This document shows positions 1-7,427 of a stretch of DNA of 56,099 bases, in pieces (the stretch's first letter is position 1; every line of letters starts with the position of its first letter). The translations under genes were made by a program, and so were the position numbers. Source of the stretch: Rhodocyclaceae bacterium (GTDB taxonomy: Bacteria; Pseudomonadota; Gammaproteobacteria; Burkholderiales; Rhodocyclaceae); contig JANXRC010000165.1 of NCBI GenBank assembly GCA_025353195.1, positions 1 to 56,099 on the forward strand. Direction: 5' to 3'. The notes under the pieces are model-generated. The model searched no databases and was not told where the DNA came from. It saw only the letters and a list, made by a program, of their open reading frames with translations.

Positions 1-215
1 ATGACCCAGATCAGCAGGCCGACCGGCAGATTGCCCCGCGCCACTTCCAGCTTGCCCAGCATCTGGAAAGGCGCCGGCAGCCACTGCCCGAGTGCAATGC
101 CGATGACGATGCAGAGAAAGACCCAGACCGTCAGGTAGCGCTCGAAGGTGGGCATGGCGCCGTTGCCATCCTTTTCGGCGGCGACCTTGACGATGACTTC
201 GCATTGGGCGGACAT
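1..215 (-). CDS. acr3: Acr3-type arsenite efflux transporter, N-terminal part (runs off the window)
   Basis: Reading leftward from an ATG at 215 gives an open frame to the window edge, about 71 residues. An acidic and polar N-terminus leads into FERYLTVWVFLCIVIGIALG, a transmembrane segment, and then an amphipathic stretch with NLPVGLLIWVM. This order matches the start of Acr3 arsenite permeases, inner-membrane exporters of As(III). The catalytic Cys and the remaining membrane segments lie outside the window. It starts 3 bases after the stop of the arsC remnant, so it is the last visible gene of an arsR-arsC-acr3 cluster. An internal Met just before FERYL is an alternative start. The family call is from motif memory. 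Confidence 0.85.
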   Translation of the reverse strand, partial: MSAQCEVIVKVAAEKDGNGAMPTFERYLTVWVFLCIVIGIALGQWLPAPFQMLGKLEVARGNLPVGLLIWV

Positions 216-218
216 GGC

Positions 219-680
219 TCAGCTTCCCGTGTGAATTCGCCGTGCCGCCAGCGCCGACTTTTCCGCCGTCATGGTTTCCAGCGGCAGCGCGAGAAAGGCT
301 TCGATGCGTTTCTTCAAGGATCGATAGGCTTCCTCGAAGGCCGCGCGCCGCGGCTCGACCTGGGCCGGATCGAGAATGCCCCAGTGGGCAGTGGTCGGGT
401 GGCCGGGCCAGACCGGGCAGGCTTCTGCGGCCGCGTTGTCGCAGACGGTGAAGATGAAGTCGAAAGTCGGCGCTGGCGAGACGGCGTTCGCGGCAAATTC
501 GTCCCAGGATTTGCTGCGTGCACCTTCGCAGGGAATGCCGTGCTTTTGCAGCGTCTCGATCGCCACCGGGTTCACCTGCCCGGCCGGCTTGCTGCCCGCG
601 GACCATGCCTTGATGCGGCCCTTGCCCAAATGCTTGAACAGCATTTCGCCGAGAATCGACCGGACGGAAGCGCCAGCGAC
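219..680 (-). pseudogene. arsC: Arsenate reductase ArsC (thioredoxin-coupled type), 5' end and catalytic Cys deleted
   Basis: From Met at 644 the frame reads FKHLGKGRIKAWSAGSKPAG and continues to the normal ArsC end. It includes TVCDNAAAEACPVWPG, which carries the two resolving cysteines of the thioredoxin-coupled class. Upstream of 644 the same frame still reads SVRSILGEM, the second half of the P-loop (normally CTGNSxRS). It then turns into unrelated sequence GA, AV, FD that is out-of-frame arsR. The catalytic N-terminal Cys is therefore missing. Normal ArsC is about 155-165 residues. Reinitiation at 644 could make a 141-residue protein, but it should not reduce arsenate. An assembly artefact is possible. 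Confidence 0.8.
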
Positions 681-799
681 TCGGAAATCGCGCCGGCTTT
701 CAAGCCGTCCGGTCCCTGTTCGACCAAAAGGCGGAAGATGCGCAAGCGGGTCTCCTGCGCAAGCGCGGCCAGCTTATCGACGGCCTGGATGGTTTCCAT
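572..799 (-). pseudogene. arsR: ArsR-family regulator, truncated by fusion into arsC
   Basis: ATG at 799 starts METIQAVDKLAALAQETRLR and reads a normal winged-helix N-terminus for about 45 residues, to ALPS at about 668-675. That point is the middle of the recognition-helix region, where ArsR proteins normally read PSTLSFHL. After it the frame runs through arsC sequence out of frame and stops at 572, giving 75 residues in all. The C-terminal half of the DNA-binding domain and the dimer region are lost. The junction with arsC lies in a short stretch (TTCCGTC) that would fit both parent genes, as expected for a microhomology deletion. The palindromic operator upstream is intact. Confidence 0.8.
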
Positions 800-812
800 G
801 AGCTTCGCTTTG

Positions 813-836
813 ATATTTCCAGAAATGTGGAAATAT
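813..836. promoter_or_regulatory. ArsR operator (perfect inverted repeat)
   Basis: ATATTTCCA, a 6-base spacer and TGGAAATAT form a perfect 9-bp inverted repeat 14 bases upstream of the arsR start. The position and AT-rich palindrome are typical of ArsR/SmtB operators that control their own cluster. Because the regulator is now truncated, this site may be unoccupied or bound by another ArsR. Confidence 0.7.
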
Positions 837-873
837 TTTATGCGTCGACCTTCGCTTCAGGGATGCCTCCATT

Positions 874-2139
874 TCATTTTTCCCGGGTGCTTCTTCCTGC
901 AACGTAAGTGACCAGTCCTGCAACGGCCATCAAGCCGAAGGCGACGCCGACCTGGCTCACCCGTTCGGGAGCAAGGAGCAGCAGCGCGCCGAGTTCGAGC
1001 ATCATCACGCCGGACATGAGCTTCAGCAGCCGGCCTTCGCGCTCGCTGAGCTTGCGTGCGCCGAGGCTGCGGGCGAAGACGACGACGATGGCGGCCAGCG
1101 GCAGAACGTAGATCAGGTTGTAGAAGGCGAGATAACCGTAGCGCGCGGCAGGCGACAAATCGGCCAGTGTCAGCAGGCGCGTATAGACCATCGGAAAGCC
1201 GGCGGTGCATAGCAGCTCGTAGAAGTTGGCGGCGATGGCCAGAAAGGCCGTGGCGGCGATCATCGCCGGCAGATTCTCGGCGCCGAGGATGCTGCGCGTG
1301 CGGCGGAAGATGTCGGGCTTTTTCGATTCGGGGATCGACAGCGTGAGCCCTTTTTCGAAGGCGAAAAAATCCTTCACGTTCACCGCGCCGACGAACACCG
1401 CCAGCGCGCCGGCGGCCAGCGTCACCCAGGCCAGATGACCGAAGAGCTGGAAGACATTCAGCCAGGCCGCCATGAAGGCGAAATACATCAGGCCGGAAAT
1501 GGCAACGAAGACACCGCCGATGAGCAGCATGCGCGTGCGGCTCTTCTGGTGCGCCATCATCGAGAGCAGGAACAGCAGGACGAAGAAGGCGCAGGGGTTG
1601 AAGGCATCGAGCCCGGCCAGCACCAGCGTCAATGCGGGCAGCGACAGGCTGGCGGGATCGAGCGCGCCGATCAGCGGCAGATGGATGGCCGCGGCGGCTG
1701 CGGTGGCTGCAGGCTTCGCGGCGGTCGCTGCGCCCGCGATGGCGCGTGCGCGGCAAGCGTCGAGACGCTGGCGGATGACCGCCCCGGTGGTCGCGTCATC
1801 ATCCCAGCCGACATGCATTTCGCCGCAGAGCAATAAGGCCGGAACGCTGGTCGCCTCTTCGCCGAGCGCACCCGCCATGGCCTGGTAGCGCTCCACGTTC
1901 TCGGGATGGCGCGAGAGTTCCAGCGCGTGCAGCCTGACCCACGGCTTCGCCTGCGGGATGGCGTCGATGTAGGGATGCGCGGCCGTGCAATGCGGGCAGG
2001 TCAGCGACCAGAAAAAGTAGAGCTGCACTTCGGGCTTGCCGTCGTCGCCGCTGCGCAACCAGGGCTCGCCGGCGCTGGCGGGCAGCGACGCGAAGGCCAG
2101 CAGGCTGGTCAGCAACAAGGCGCGCAGCGCAGCGATCAT
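874..2139 (-). CDS. Thioredoxin-fold protein fused to a CcdA/DsbD-type membrane domain
   Basis: The start is taken as the Met at 2139 (MIAALRALLL), which gives a clean signal peptide ending ASLPASA and removes overlap with the ATPase gene. A periplasmic thioredoxin-like domain follows, with CPHC near residue 49 and a cis-Pro loop TSVPAL. From about residue 165 there are six to eight membrane helices with DAFNPCAFFV and LLCTAGFP, the paired Cys-Pro motifs of CcdA/DsbD electron conduits. It probably carries thiol reducing power across the inner membrane to its own thioredoxin domain. It lies 13 bases after the ABC ATPase and is the last gene of the TetR-controlled operon. About 421 residues. 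The substrate is unknown. Confidence 0.8.
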   Translation of the reverse strand: MIAALRALLLTSLLAFASLPASAGEPWLRSGDDGKPEVQLYFFWSLTCPHCTAAHPYIDAIPQAKPWVRLHALELSRHPENVERYQAMAGALGEEATSVPALLLCGEMHVGWDDDATTGAVIRQRLDACRARAIAGAATAAKPAATAAAAAIHLPLIGALDPASLSLPALTLVLAGLDAFNPCAFFVLLFLLSMMAHQKSRTRMLLIGGVFVAISGLMYFAFMAAWLNVFQLFGHLAWVTLAAGALAVFVGAVNVKDFFAFEKGLTLSIPESKKPDIFRRTRSILGAENLPAMIAATAFLAIAANFYELLCTAGFPMVYTRLLTLADLSPAARYGYLAFYNLIYVLPLAAIVVVFARSLGARKLSEREGRLLKLMSGVMMLELGALLLLAPERVSQVGVAFGLMAVAGLVTYVAGRSTREK

Positions 2140-2152
2140 GCCAGCTTTGGCC

Positions 2153-2869
2153 TCAAGAGATGTCGCGGCCTTCGCCGGCCTCTTCGACCGTTCGCCCATC
2201 GCGGATGTGATAGATCCGCTTGAAGATGGGAATGATCTTTTCGTCGTGGGTGACGACGATGATCGCGGTCTGGAATTGACTGGCCATCTGATTGAGGATG
2301 CGCATCACGGCCAGCGCCCGCTCGCTGTCGAGCGGCGCTGTGGGTTCGTCGGCGAGGATTACCGGCGGCTGGTTGGCCAGCGCGCGGGCAATCGAGACGC
2401 GCTGCTGCTCGCCGCCGGAAAGTTCGCTCGGCTGCGCTTTGGCGCGATGCGCCACATCGAGCGCCTGCAACAGCTCCTGTGCCCGCGCCCGCGACGGCCC
2501 GTTTGCGCGCCCCGCCAGCATCGGCAGCAGGGCCACGTTGTCGGTGACGTCGAGAAATGGAATCAGGTAGGGAGCCTGAAAGATGAAGCCGATCCGGTCG
2601 CGCCGCAAGGCGCGCAGATCGGCGGTCTTCCAGCCGTCCTGCGCGCTGTCGTAGATCACCTCGCCGCCCAGGGTCATGCGGCCGCGGGTCGGTTCGATCA
2701 CGGCGCCGAGACACTTGAGCAGCGTGGTCTTGCCCGAGCCGCTGGGGCCGACCAGGCCGACGACCTCGCCGGGAGCGATGCTCATGTTCACATCCTTCAG
2801 CGCATCGACGGCGGTGTCGCCCTCGCCGTAGCGCTTGCTGAGGCCTTCGATGCGGATTCCTTCGTCCAT
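2153..2869 (-). CDS. ABC exporter ATP-binding subunit (MacB/DevA type)
   Basis: A 238-residue ABC ATPase starting MDEGIRIEGLSKRYG. It has Walker A GPSGSGKTT, Q-loop IFQAPYL, signature LSGGEQQRVSIARAL, Walker B VILADEPTAPLD and H-loop VVTHDEK. These place it in the LolD/MacB/DevA group that powers FtsX-like permeases. The start at 2869 is chosen because it lies 1 base after the stop of the permease gene and begins the conserved region. A longer frame extends upstream but only overlaps the permease. It works with the adjacent permease and HlyD-type adaptor as a three-part exporter. Confidence 0.92.
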   Translation of the reverse strand: MDEGIRIEGLSKRYGEGDTAVDALKDVNMSIAPGEVVGLVGPSGSGKTTLLKCLGAVIEPTRGRMTLGGEVIYDSAQDGWKTADLRALRRDRIGFIFQAPYLIPFLDVTDNVALLPMLAGRANGPSRARAQELLQALDVAHRAKAQPSELSGGEQQRVSIARALANQPPVILADEPTAPLDSERALAVMRILNQMASQFQTAIIVVTHDEKIIPIFKRIYHIRDGRTVEEAGEGRDIS

Positions 2870-2870
2870 C

Positions 2871-4064
2871 TCAGCCTCCGATCGCCGTGGCCGGATCAAC
2901 CCTGAGCGCCGCGCGGATTGCCAGCGTGCTGGCCAGCGCGCAGACCACCATGATGATGACAAGCGCACGCACGGCATCGCCAGGCTCGAGCAACACATAC
3001 TTGGGAAATGCCGGGCCCCACAAGGTCGCGGAGAGCTTGCCGACCACGAAGCCTATCAAGCCGAGCCCGAGGGCCTGCTGCAGGATCATCCCGGCAATGG
3101 TTCGGTTGCGGGTGCCGATCAGTTTCAAAACCGCAATCTCGCGAATCTTGCCCAGCGTCATGGTGTAGATGATGAAGGCCACGATGGCCGCGCTGACGAT
3201 GGTCAGGATCGCCAGGAACATGCCGATCTGTTTGGCCGAAGTGGCGACCAATTTGACGATCAGGATCTCTTCCATCTGCTCGCGGGTGTAGGCCTGCAAG
3301 TGCTTCCAGCGGCGGATTTCCTGCGCCACCTGCTCGGCCGGAATGCCGTCGGCGACCCTCACCAGCACGGCATTGACGCTGTGGTTGACGGTCTGCGCGG
3401 CATTTACGGCGTCGAGCAGGCCGGGCACGCCGGGGCGATTCAGGGCGGGGTTGGTCGCCGTGCGTGCACGCTCGCTGATGATGGCGTCGTTGTCCTTGAG
3501 GAATTGCGCTTCCTGGGCGTCCTTGAGCGGAATGAAGACCATCGGATCGCCGCCCGTCGACACCATGCGCCGCGTCAGGCCGACCACTTCATAGTCGTGG
3601 CGCCGGATGCTGATGCGCTCGCCCAGCCGGAAGCCGGTCTTCACGTCGGCGATGGCCTCGAAATGGCCGCGCAGCAGGCGCCGCCCCGCCAGCAGATTCG
3701 GCGGCTCGCCGGGCTGCCCCGGTTCGAAGCCGACCACCATGGTGCGCTCGTCGCGCGCGCCATGGCGCACCTGCATGGTCAGGTAGGTCACATTGGCAGC
3801 CTGCGCCACGCCCGGCAGGCCGAGCACGCCGCGGTAGGCATCGTCCCTGATGCTCGACGCTTCGGCATACGGCCCCTGAGTGTCCTTCTGCACCACCCAG
3901 ATGTCGGCCCCGCTGCTGGTGAGCAGGACCTTGGCGTCATCGACCATGCCGCGATAGACGCCGGCCATGGTCAGCGTGGCGCCGATCAGGAGGCCCAGGC
4001 CCATCCCGGTGAGGACGAATTTGCCCCACGAATGCAGGATGTCGCGGCCGGCAAGACTGATCAT
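2871..4064 (-). CDS. ABC exporter permease, FtsX/DevC type
   Basis: A 397-residue protein starting MISLAGRDILHSWGKF, with one N-terminal membrane helix (VLTGMGLGLLIGATLTMAGV). A periplasmic domain of about 230 residues follows, then three C-terminal helices, the FtsX/MacB core topology. The opening sequence and SSGADIWVVQ resemble DevC-type permeases of DevBCA glycolipid exporters. The upstream gene is an HlyD adaptor and the downstream gene the ATPase, in the order of devBCA loci. The ATG at 4064 is used because residues before it look like read-through of the previous gene. The substrate cannot be inferred. Confidence 0.88.
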   Translation of the reverse strand: MISLAGRDILHSWGKFVLTGMGLGLLIGATLTMAGVYRGMVDDAKVLLTSSGADIWVVQKDTQGPYAEASSIRDDAYRGVLGLPGVAQAANVTYLTMQVRHGARDERTMVVGFEPGQPGEPPNLLAGRRLLRGHFEAIADVKTGFRLGERISIRRHDYEVVGLTRRMVSTGGDPMVFIPLKDAQEAQFLKDNDAIISERARTATNPALNRPGVPGLLDAVNAAQTVNHSVNAVLVRVADGIPAEQVAQEIRRWKHLQAYTREQMEEILIVKLVATSAKQIGMFLAILTIVSAAIVAFIIYTMTLGKIREIAVLKLIGTRNRTIAGMILQQALGLGLIGFVVGKLSATLWGPAFPKYVLLEPGDAVRALVIIMVVCALASTLAIRAALRVDPATAIGG

Positions 4065-4071
4065 GGCGGGC

Positions 4072-5256
4072 CTACGATCCGGCAGGCGCGAGCGTTGAAA
4101 CGACCTTGATGCGGCTGTCCTCGCTGAGGTCACGCTCGCTGTGCACGATCACCGCATCGCCTTCCTTGAGTCCCTCGAGGATCTGCACTTTGCCGTCGGC
4201 GCCGCTGGTGCCCGCCTTGACCGCGACGAAGCCGAGCTTGTCGGCCAGATGAACCCAGACGCCGGTCTTGCCCCCGCGCAGGCGCAATGCCGCGTTCGGT
4301 AGGGTCAGCGCCTGTTTGACTGGCGGCGGGCGCAAGGTGATTTCGCTCATTTCGCCAACGGAGATATCCCTCGGCGGCGTATCGAAGGCCACCTGTGCGA
4401 TGCGCTCCTCGGTGACGCTGTCGCTCAGCATTTCGATGCGCGCGACTTTTCCTGACAGCACCTGGCCCGGTCGCGAGCGCAAGGCGATTTCAGCCGGCAA
4501 CCCCACTTGCAGACCCGCCGAGCGATTCTGATCGAGACGCAGCTTGACCCACAGGCTGTCCGCAGCGACCAGTCGCAGCACGGCCTGCCCGGCGACGACC
4601 GTCGATCCCGGCTCGGCATCGCGCGCGGTCACCACGCCGTCAGCCGGCGCCAGGAGGCGCAGGTTGCTGCGTTGCTGTTGCGCGCCGTCACGTTCGGCAT
4701 TGAGGCGGGCCAGATCCTGGCGCGCGCCGGCCAGCGCGGCGTCGGCGCTGGCAAACTGGGCCGCTGCGGACTTCAGTTCCTGCGCCTTGCCCTCGGTTAC
4801 GCTGGAACTGACGAAGCCCTTCTGTCCCAGGTCCTCGTAGCGGCGCGCATTGGCGGCTGCCACTTCGCGCCGCGCGATGCTGTCGGCAAGCTGCGCCGCG
4901 GCAGTATCGACTGCACTCTGCGCCCGGTTGGCGGCCGCGCTCGTCGCGGCAAGACGCTGATCGAGGTCGACCGGGTCCATCTCCGCCAGCAACTGGCCGG
5001 CCTGCACCCTATCGCCGACATCGACTGCCACCCTGCGGACACGGCCAGCGGTGGTAGGTCCGACCAGATAGCTGCGCCGCGCTTCGACCACACCGATGCC
5101 GAACAGCAGCGGCGCAAGATCGGCGCGCGCGACCTGCGCGACCGTGACCCGCACCGGCGCCAGCGGCCCGCTGCGCGCCACAACCCAGATGAAAGCGAGC
5201 AGCAGCGCGACGCCGGCAAGGATGAAGGCGGAACGTCGGCTAATCGAAATGCTCAT
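4072..5256 (-). CDS. HlyD/DevB-type membrane fusion protein
   Basis: 394 residues from ATG 5256 (MSISISRRSAFILAG). There is one N-terminal membrane anchor, then a split biotinyl-lipoyl domain (VGPTTAGRVRRVAVDVGDRV and LLAPADGVVTARDAEPGS). A long alpha-helical hairpin rich in Ala and Gln spans about residues 100-190, followed by a beta-barrel and a membrane-proximal domain. This is the periplasmic adaptor linking the ABC permease to an outer-membrane channel. The start overlaps the stop of the upstream membrane gene (ATGA), so the two are translationally coupled. No outer-membrane TolC homologue lies in the window. Confidence 0.9.
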   Translation of the reverse strand: MSISISRRSAFILAGVALLLAFIWVVARSGPLAPVRVTVAQVARADLAPLLFGIGVVEARRSYLVGPTTAGRVRRVAVDVGDRVQAGQLLAEMDPVDLDQRLAATSAAANRAQSAVDTAAAQLADSIARREVAAANARRYEDLGQKGFVSSSVTEGKAQELKSAAAQFASADAALAGARQDLARLNAERDGAQQQRSNLRLLAPADGVVTARDAEPGSTVVAGQAVLRLVAADSLWVKLRLDQNRSAGLQVGLPAEIALRSRPGQVLSGKVARIEMLSDSVTEERIAQVAFDTPPRDISVGEMSEITLRPPPVKQALTLPNAALRLRGGKTGVWVHLADKLGFVAVKAGTSGADGKVQILEGLKEGDAVIVHSERDLSEDSRIKVVSTLAPAGS

Positions 5257-5660
5257 GGCTGGCTGCTCCCCGCCACCGTTCGTCGCACGGCACGCGACGC
5301 AACAAGCGCGACCACGATCCAGAACAGCGAGCGGATCGACATGGCGCCGACGGTGCGCGCCTCGAACGCGCCGCCGGTGAGGATGTGGGCTGCAAAGGCC
5401 AGAAAGACCAGAACCGTCGCCACCGCCAGAAAAATGGCGAGTTTGGCGGCCCAGGGTCTGGACTGCAGCAGCGCGACCCCGGCGAGCACATAGACAAAGC
5501 CGGCCGTAAAGTTGAACCACAGTACGAAGGGCACGACGTTGCCGAGCCCGGCGCGCGCCTCGGCGTCGCCGAACAATGCCCGGCCGCCGCTAAACACGGT
5601 GAGGACGCCAAAGACGATGGCGGCGATGGCCAGCCATTTCAACTTTCGCTCGGACATCAT
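5253..5660 (-). CDS. Small four-helix inner-membrane protein, unknown function
   Basis: 135 residues with four predicted membrane helices (IAAIVFGVLTVFSG; FNFTAGFVYVLAGVALL; AIFLAVATVLVFLAFAAHI; SLFWIVVALVASRAV). It has no enzymatic motif that I recognise. It sits between a TetR regulator and an HlyD adaptor, overlapping each by 4 bases, and so belongs to the exporter operon. It may help the exporter or sense membrane state, but that is inference only. Confidence 0.75.
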   Translation of the reverse strand: MMSERKLKWLAIAAIVFGVLTVFSGGRALFGDAEARAGLGNVVPFVLWFNFTAGFVYVLAGVALLQSRPWAAKLAIFLAVATVLVFLAFAAHILTGGAFEARTVGAMSIRSLFWIVVALVASRAVRRTVAGSSQP

Positions 5661-6271
5661 TTGACACTCCCGATTCCACGACGGTAAATGGCGAACACGA
5701 CAGGGGCGTCGGCGCGCATTTGTGCCGCCCTGCCACTCAGGAGAGATTGCATGACCAATCCCTGGATGCTGCCAATGAAAGAAAGGGAAGCGGCTGCAGT
5801 ATCGATCTCCGTCGCCACTTCACCACGGAGTTTCGCCGCGTCGATCAGGCCGCTCAGGCGCTTCCGATAGGCGCTCATCAGGGTGCGCGCCATGCGCTTG
5901 GCGGGAGTGTCCTCGGCACGCTGCAACTCGCCGAACAGCAGGCGCGGCACTCCGGGGTGCGCGACGACAAACTCGATGTGAGTCATGAACACCGCTTCCA
6001 GTGCCTGAAGCGGCGATGCCGCGCCTTGAATGGCGCGATCCACCCGCTGCAGCAGTCGCTCGGCCACCCACTCCATGACCGCCTGCCAGATCGCGTCCTT
6101 GCTGGGAAAGTGACGGAACAGCGCGCCCTGCGTCAGATTCATTCGTTTCGCAATGGCGGCAGTAGTGATGTCGCCGGGATTCTGCTCGGCCGTCAGTTCG
6201 ACGACCGCTTCGACCGTAACGGCCCGACGCTGGTCCGCAGGCAGATTTCGTGGTTTGACTTTGGCGTCCAT
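5657..6271 (-). CDS. TetR/AcrR-family transcriptional repressor
   Basis: 204 residues from ATG 6271 (MDAKVKPRN). The N-terminal HTH reads ITTAAIAKRMNLTQGALFRH followed by FPSKDAIW, the classic TetR DNA-binding helix-turn-helix. The C-terminal half (HIEFVVAHPGVPRLLFGEL and onward) matches the ligand-binding domain common in regulators of HlyD/ABC exporters. It is the first gene of a six-cistron operon, and a perfect palindrome lies 17 bases upstream, so autorepression is likely. An upstream Met at 6355 would put the palindrome inside the coding region and is rejected. Confidence 0.9.
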   Translation of the reverse strand: MDAKVKPRNLPADQRRAVTVEAVVELTAEQNPGDITTAAIAKRMNLTQGALFRHFPSKDAIWQAVMEWVAERLLQRVDRAIQGAASPLQALEAVFMTHIEFVVAHPGVPRLLFGELQRAEDTPAKRMARTLMSAYRKRLSGLIDAAKLRGEVATEIDTAAASLSFIGSIQGLVMQSLLSGRAAQMRADAPVVFAIYRRGIGSVK

Positions 6272-6287
6272 TGCTTCCCAGTTCAAT

Positions 6288-6309
6288 AGATAGTAATCAG
6301 TTACTATCT
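6288..6309. promoter_or_regulatory. TetR operator (perfect 9-bp inverted repeat)
   Basis: AGATAGTAA, spacer TCAG and TTACTATCT form a perfect inverted repeat directly upstream of the TetR start at 6271. It is markedly AT-rich against the GC-rich background. The arm length and spacing suit a TetR dimer, and the site probably overlaps the promoter of the exporter operon. Confidence 0.75.
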
Positions 6310-6368
6310 TATCGGGACTTTTCGGGCGGGTCAAGCAAGACGTGCCGGGCCGCAAACTTCAGGACGGG

Positions 6369-7427
6369 CTAGGGATGGGGTTGCAAGAGTTTGCCGCTCG
6401 CCACGCCGCCGATGGTCTTGATCAGCGTCAGTGTCCAGATGGCGGCGAGCAGGGCCCACGCCAGCCAGCCGAAGGCCAGCGGCGTAGTCAGCCCGGTAGC
6501 CTCGCTCAAACGTTGGCTGCCGAGCGTGAATGCGCCCAGCGGAAAGGTGAAGGCCCACCAGATGAGCGAGAACGGCACCGGGGCGATCTTCCTCACCGAC
6601 CAGGTGAACAGCATCGCCAGCAACAGCCAGAAGGCACCGAAGCCCCAGATCAGGAAGGCAGCCATCAGGTAGGCCGATTTGTCGCCGGCGAACGGTACGG
6701 CCGCCACCAGATTGAGTACGCTGACCACGATCACGCCCAGCGGCGCCAGATTGATCCAGAAGGTCGGCGCCATCGTCGGCGGCAGGCGCTTGTGCACATA
6801 GAAGCGATGGAAGGCCAGCGCCAGCAATGCCATATACATGAAGATGCCGGCCCCCAGGCCGATGCCGTTGATCGTCAGCGCCAGGTCGCGCAGGGCCTCG
6901 GGCTGGGCGGCCAGCAGCGGCGCGCCGGCCACCGGAATCACTACCAGCCCCACCGGCGGCATGAAGATGCCGGGCGTGATGTGATCGAGGGTGACGTGCT
7001 CGCCCTCGAAGATCGCGATCAGCACGGTCAGCGTCAGGCTGAACAGCAGCGCCACGCCCAACCACCAGGCGACCAGCGCCGCAGAGTCATGGCCGCCGAA
7101 GGCACGCAGTTCGCCCGCCAGCACCAGCAGCGCAATGCCGTAGGTGGGATAGAAGTTGGCCGCCACCGGATGCTTGAACGTCGCCGCGACTGCGGGCCAG
7201 GCCATGAGCCAGCGCAACAGCCAGGGAACGCTGATCAGTGCGAACAGCATCAGGTTGAACCAGTGCAGTGCCCAGGCCAAGCCAGCCAGCATCGGCCACT
7301 GATGGGAGAAGTGCAGCGTCGCCAGGGCGAAAGCACCGGTGCCCATGACGGCAGCCGGCCAGCCGGGGGCGAAGGCCTTGACGATGAGCTGGAAGTTCAT
7401 GGGGGCCGGCGAAGTGGGGCTATTCAT
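6369..7427 (-). CDS. TDT/TehA-family membrane transporter (SLAC1-like)
   Basis: 352 residues with about ten membrane helices. It opens VKAFAPGWPAAVMGTGAFAL, the N-terminal signature of the tellurite-resistance/dicarboxylate transporter family (TehA, Mae1, Ssu1, plant SLAC1). It also has HITPGIFMPPVGLVVIPVAG and FWINLAPLGVIVVSV, conserved family blocks. The transported anion is unknown; sulfite, dicarboxylates and tellurite-related functions are all known in the family. Its ATG at 7427 overlaps the stop of the CDF exporter gene by 4 bases, so the two are co-translated, which suggests a shared metal or metalloid stress role. Confidence 0.85.
   Translation of the reverse strand: MNSPTSPAPMNFQLIVKAFAPGWPAAVMGTGAFALATLHFSHQWPMLAGLAWALHWFNLMLFALISVPWLLRWLMAWPAVAATFKHPVAANFYPTYGIALLVLAGELRAFGGHDSAALVAWWLGVALLFSLTLTVLIAIFEGEHVTLDHITPGIFMPPVGLVVIPVAGAPLLAAQPEALRDLALTINGIGLGAGIFMYMALLALAFHRFYVHKRLPPTMAPTFWINLAPLGVIVVSVLNLVAAVPFAGDKSAYLMAAFLIWGFGAFWLLLAMLFTWSVRKIAPVPFSLIWWAFTFPLGAFTLGSQRLSEATGLTTPLAFGWLAWALLAAIWTLTLIKTIGGVASGKLLQPHP

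Noticed and set aside
2835-4109. Long plus-strand frame opposite the ABC permease (and similar long antisense frames elsewhere)
   Set aside because: Typical GC-rich antisense frames with His-, Arg- and Gln-rich composition and no domain signature; the opposite-strand genes are well supported.
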